Source of the DNA: Maledivibacter sp.
GTDB taxonomy: Bacteria > Bacillota > Clostridia > Peptostreptococcales > Caminicellaceae
Length of the DNA: 64,000 nt
Assembly (NCBI GenBank): GCA_025210375.1
Contig: JAOASB010000053.1
Location: 18,544 to 82,543, forward strand
Reading direction: 5' to 3'
A model generated the notes under the pieces. It had not been told where the DNA came from, ran no database searches, and saw only the letters and a program-made list of their open reading frames with translations. Position 1 is the stretch's first letter. Each line of letters starts with the position of its first letter. Positions 61,611 through 64,000 of the stretch are shown here, piece by piece. Made by a program: the position numbers and the translations under genes.

Positions 61611-61636
61611 TTAATAGCTAGAAAGAGGTGTTTTTA

Positions 61637-62374
61637 GTGGATAATAATATAATTCAGGGACGTAATCCCGTAATAGAAGCCCTAAGGGCTGAAAGGGAGA
61701 TAGATAAAATAATTGTGTCAAAGGGTAATCTTGAAGGATCTATAAAAAAGATAGTAGGTATTGCCAAGGAAAAGAAAATTCCTATACAATACGTTGATAA
61801 AAATAAGCTGAATCAAATATCTGATGGTGGTGTACATCAAGGAGTAATTGCTTATGTAGCTGCCTATAAATACTATGAAATAGAAGAAATTATTGAAGCT
61901 GCTAAGGAAAAGAATGAGGATATATTTTTGATAATATTAGATGAAATAACTGACCCCCATAATCTAGGTTCTGTTATTAGGACTGCAAATGCCTGTGGGG
62001 CCCATGGAGTTATTATACCTAAAAGAAGGTCGGTAGGGTTAACGGCTACAGTAGCAAAAACCTCTGCTGGAGCCATAGAATATGTTCCCGTTTCAAAGGT
62101 GACAAACCTATCAAGAACCATTGACTATTTAAAGGAAAAAGGTATATGGATTATAGGTGCCGATATGGATGGAGAAAGTCTCCATTATGATAGTGACTTA
62201 AAGGGAAATATTGCCTTGGTAATTGGAAATGAAGGGAAGGGAATTAGTAGATTGGTTAAAGAAAAATGTGATTTTTTAGTAAAACTTCCTATGAAGGGTC
62301 AGGTAAGTTCCCTAAATGCTTCTGTCGCTGCCTCTATTCTTATGTATGAGGTTTTAAGACAAAGGGAATGTTGA
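61637..62374 (+). CDS. rlmB: 23S rRNA (guanosine-2'-O-)-methyltransferase RlmB
   Basis: 245 residues, SPOUT (TrmH) family. An N-terminal substrate-binding domain (IIQGRNPVIEAL, about 5) precedes the knotted catalytic domain with LDEITDPHNLGSVIRTA (about 105-121), VIGNEGKGIS (about 197) and the C-terminal LNASVAASILMYE (about 223). Methylates G2251 of 23S rRNA (E. coli numbering). Start GTG 61637, with AAAGAGGTG upstream. Coupled to the next gene by a 15-base gap. Confidence 0.93.
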   Translation: MDNNIIQGRNPVIEALRAEREIDKIIVSKGNLEGSIKKIVGIAKEKKIPIQYVDKNKLNQISDGGVHQGVIAYVAAYKYYEIEEIIEAAKEKNEDIFLIILDEITDPHNLGSVIRTANACGAHGVIIPKRRSVGLTATVAKTSAGAIEYVPVSKVTNLSRTIDYLKEKGIWIIGADMDGESLHYDSDLKGNIALVIGNEGKGISRLVKEKCDFLVKLPMKGQVSSLNASVAASILMYEVLRQREC

Positions 62375-62389
62375 TAGGGTGAATTAGAA

Positions 62390-62908
62390 TTGAAAGAATT
62401 TTTAATAATTGATGGCTATAACATAATAAATGCATGGTCTGAACTTAAAAAAATAAGTGAGGAAAGTTTAGAGGAAGGACGCAATGCCCTAATAGACAAA
62501 ATGACTGAATACCGCTCCTATATTAAGTCAGAGATAATAATAGTATTTGACGCATATCAAGTAAAGGGAACTAAAGTAAAAAGAGAGATAATCAATGATG
62601 TTGAAATAGTATTTACTAAAAAAAATCAAACGGCGGACTCATATATAGAAAAAAAGGTAGAGGAACTTGCAAAAAATAAAAAAAATATAGTAAAGGTTGT
62701 TACATCGGATTGGGCTGAGCAGCAGGTAATATTGGGTAGCGGTGGAATTCGTGTCCTGCCACGGGAATTAAAGATGCAATATAATTTAATGAAGACAAAA
62801 ATTAACAAAAGATCGGAAGAAACGAAGGAAAATAGGATGATCCTAAGTGATCGTATAGATGATACAGTTCTTAAAACACTTGAAAAATGGAGGAAGGGAA
62901 AAGGTTGA
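62390..62908 (+). CDS. yacP: NYN-domain ribosome-associated endonuclease (YacP/Rae1)
   Basis: 172 residues. FLIIDGYNIINAW (about 4-16) is the NYN/PIN-like start, with further acidic residues (FDAYQ, SDWAEQ) expected for metal binding. In Bacillus, Rae1 cuts mRNA in the ribosomal A site. TTG start. Followed by sigH as in Bacillus. Confidence 0.9.
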   Translation: MKEFLIIDGYNIINAWSELKKISEESLEEGRNALIDKMTEYRSYIKSEIIIVFDAYQVKGTKVKREIINDVEIVFTKKNQTADSYIEKKVEELAKNKKNIVKVVTSDWAEQQVILGSGGIRVLPRELKMQYNLMKTKINKRSEETKENRMILSDRIDDTVLKTLEKWRKGKG

Positions 62909-62911
62909 TTC

Positions 62912-62941
62912 TTGACTACATTATGTAAATTAATATATAAT
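62912..62941 (+). promoter_or_regulatory. sigma-A promoter of sigH
   Basis: TTGACT (62912-62917), 18-base spacer, TATAAT (62936-62941), 71 bases before the sigH start. Confidence 0.65.
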
Positions 62942-63011
62942 AATAGCATGGTTTAAATATCATGTGATTTTAGCCAATGACATATACTAAAGGGGCAGGA
63001 GGAGATATTCT

Positions 63012-63656
63012 GTGGGTGTTGATGCACAAAAAGAAGACATAGAAATATACGATGCTTTAGTCGACGAGCAAATTGTAGAAAGTGCTAGAGAGGGAGATCC
63101 TGCAGCTCAAGAGTATTTAATAAAGAAATATAAGAATTTTGTAAGGGCCAAAGCCCGTTCATATTTTTTGATAGGTGCTGATAGAGAAGATATTATACAA
63201 GAAGGCATGATTGGACTATTTAAAGCTATTAGAGATTTTAGACCCGATAAGATATCGTCCTTTAGGGCCTTTGCTGAATTATGTATAACTAGACAGATAA
63301 TAACGGCTATTAAAACTGCCACTAGGCAAAAGCATATACCTCTTAATTCCTACGTATCCCTTAACAAGCCTATATATGATGAAGAATCTGATAGGACCCT
63401 ATTGGATGTATTGTCAGGAAAAAAAATATCTGATCCAGAAGAACTTCTTATTTCAAGAGAAGAAGTAACCAATATAGAAGCAAAAATAGGAGAAATACTT
63501 AGTGAATTAGAATTACAGGTTTTGATGTTTTATCTTCAAGGGAAGTCCTATCAAGAGATTGCAGAAGATTTGGACAGGCATGTAAAATCCATTGATAATG
63601 CTCTACAAAGAGTAAAAAGAAAGCTAGAAAGATTTCTTGAATTAAGAGGAAATTAG
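63012..63656 (+). CDS. sigH: RNA polymerase sigma-H factor
   Basis: 214 residues, sigma-70 family group for early stationary phase and sporulation. Region 2 includes DREDIIQEGMIGLFKAIRDF (about 56-75) and region 4 the helix-turn-helix SYQEIAEDLDRHVKSIDNAL (about 176-195). GTG start with GGAGGAG upstream. The conserved yacP-sigH-tRNA-tuf order confirms the identity. Confidence 0.94.
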   Translation: MGVDAQKEDIEIYDALVDEQIVESAREGDPAAQEYLIKKYKNFVRAKARSYFLIGADREDIIQEGMIGLFKAIRDFRPDKISSFRAFAELCITRQIITAIKTATRQKHIPLNSYVSLNKPIYDEESDRTLLDVLSGKKISDPEELLISREEVTNIEAKIGEILSELELQVLMFYLQGKSYQEIAEDLDRHVKSIDNALQRVKRKLERFLELRGN

Positions 63657-63673
63657 AGGAAATAAAAAAACTA

Positions 63674-63702
63674 TTGACTTATATACATAAAAGTAGTAAA
63701 AT
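63674..63702 (+). promoter_or_regulatory. promoter of tRNA-Thr
   Basis: TTGACT (63674-63679), 17-base spacer, TAAAAT (63697-63702), 13 bases before the tRNA. Confidence 0.7.
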
Positions 63703-63715
63703 ATTATAGGCAAAT

Positions 63716-63792
63716 GCCCATGTGGCTCAGCAGGTTAGAGCGTCGCCTTGGTAAGGCGGAGATCGGCGGTTCGAATCCGCTCATGGGCTCCA
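63716..63792 (+). tRNA. tRNA-Thr (anticodon GGT)
   Basis: 77 bases with a full cloverleaf: acceptor GCCCATG / CATGGGC, D arm GCTC / GAGC, anticodon arm CGCC-TTGGTAA-GGCG with anticodon GGT, T arm GCGG-TTCGAATC-CGC, discriminator T and encoded CCA. Reads ACC and ACU codons. Confidence 0.97.
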
Positions 63793-63817
63793 TTATAAAT
63801 TTTACATATTTAAGACA

Positions 63818-63834
63818 CACCGGGGACAGTTTAC
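63818..63834 (+). repeat. REP-like GGGGACAG remnant
   Basis: ACACCGGGGACAGTTTA recalls the GGGGACAG core of the hairpin at 6039-6106 and typical REP tails; no second arm is found. It lies between the tRNA and tuf. Confidence 0.35.
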
Positions 63835-63877
63835 TAAGAGTTTCGGGTAAGTCTTTTTAAAAAGGAGGAAAAAAGAG

Positions 63878-64000
63878 ATGGCAAAAGCTAAATTTGAAAG
63901 AAATAAGCCCCATGTAAACATAGGAACAATAGGACACGTAGACCATGGTAAAACAACACTTACAGCAGCGATCACAATGACATTACAAAACAGATACCAA
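63878..64000 (+). CDS. tuf: elongation factor Tu (5' part)
   Basis: First 41 codons of EF-Tu, cut by the window end: MAKAKFERNKPHVNIGTIGH, with the P-loop GHVDHGKTTLT (residues 19-29) and the start of the next helix. AAAGGAGG lies 9 bases before ATG. The clostridial order sigH, tRNA, tuf is preserved, and rpmG/secE/nusG would be expected beyond. Confidence 0.96.
   Translation, partial: MAKAKFERNKPHVNIGTIGHVDHGKTTLTAAITMTLQNRYQ

Overview
The window comes from a low-GC, spore-forming member of the Clostridia. Evidence is the A+T-rich base use, strong GGAGG ribosome sites, many TTG/GTG starts, cotJABC and sigH, sigma-54 promoters, two T-box riboswitches and the classic Firmicute order ctsR-mcsA-mcsB-clpC-radA-disA ... 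ispD ... ispF ... gltX-cysE-cysS-mrnC-rlmB-yacP-sigH-tRNA-tuf. The genus cannot be fixed from the sequence; a Tissierellales-like anaerobe is a guess.

Layout. 1-6.1 kb: an EF-G-like GTPase, then proline synthesis (proC divergent from proBA). 6.3-17.2 kb: the CtsR heat-shock operon with a clear CtsR box, then radA, disA, carD, a PIN-TRAM membrane protein and ispD. 17.2-26 kb: a sigma-54-dependent, PTS-domain activator that appears to start its own operon (alcohol dehydrogenase, FGGY kinase, a degenerate cold-shock-like small protein, and Gat-type EIIA, EIIB and EIIC), probably for uptake and use of a polyol. 26.6-33.1 kb: an acetoin/pyruvate-dehydrogenase-type complex with a second sigma-54 promoter, followed by HPr and lipoate ligase. 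In this complex the lipoyl domain sits on E3, and the E2 has none. 33.2-36.4 kb: a zinc-ribbon protein, ispF and a T-box-controlled archaeal/eukaryotic-type prolyl-tRNA synthetase.

36.4-48.9 kb is an accessory island: a complete type I-B CRISPR-Cas locus (WYL regulator, cas6-cas8b-cas7-cas5-cas3-cas4-cas1-cas2) between two same-orientation arrays. Array 1 has 18 intact and 3 decayed repeats; array 2 has 4 intact and 2 decayed. cas2 has no ATG/GTG/TTG start and seems to begin at ATA behind a good ribosome site. The newest spacer of array 1 looks like an intrinsic terminator. 48.9-57 kb: an XRE regulator, cotJABC, a secreted FN3 protein, small metal-binding and NRDE proteins, a prolyl-tRNA synthetase paralogue that has lost its catalytic motifs but kept the editing domain, and gltX. 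57-64 kb: a cysteine T-box with cysE-cysS, CPBP protease, mrnC, rlmB, yacP, sigH, tRNA-Thr and the start of tuf.

The intergenic DNA is also structured. At least three families of short dispersed repeats recur: (A) ~104-bp elements with ~38-bp inverted ends starting TATAGAGATTCC; (B) inverted repeats with AATTGAGGAAATTGCATAATTA-like arms that often abut stop codons; (C) ~40-bp directional tracts of the ACTTGTAACTTGGAAC type that lie in leaders just before ribosome sites. These families and the sequence-level anomalies in cas2, the ProRS paralogue, the E2/E3 swap and the PTS regulator are the most interesting leads.
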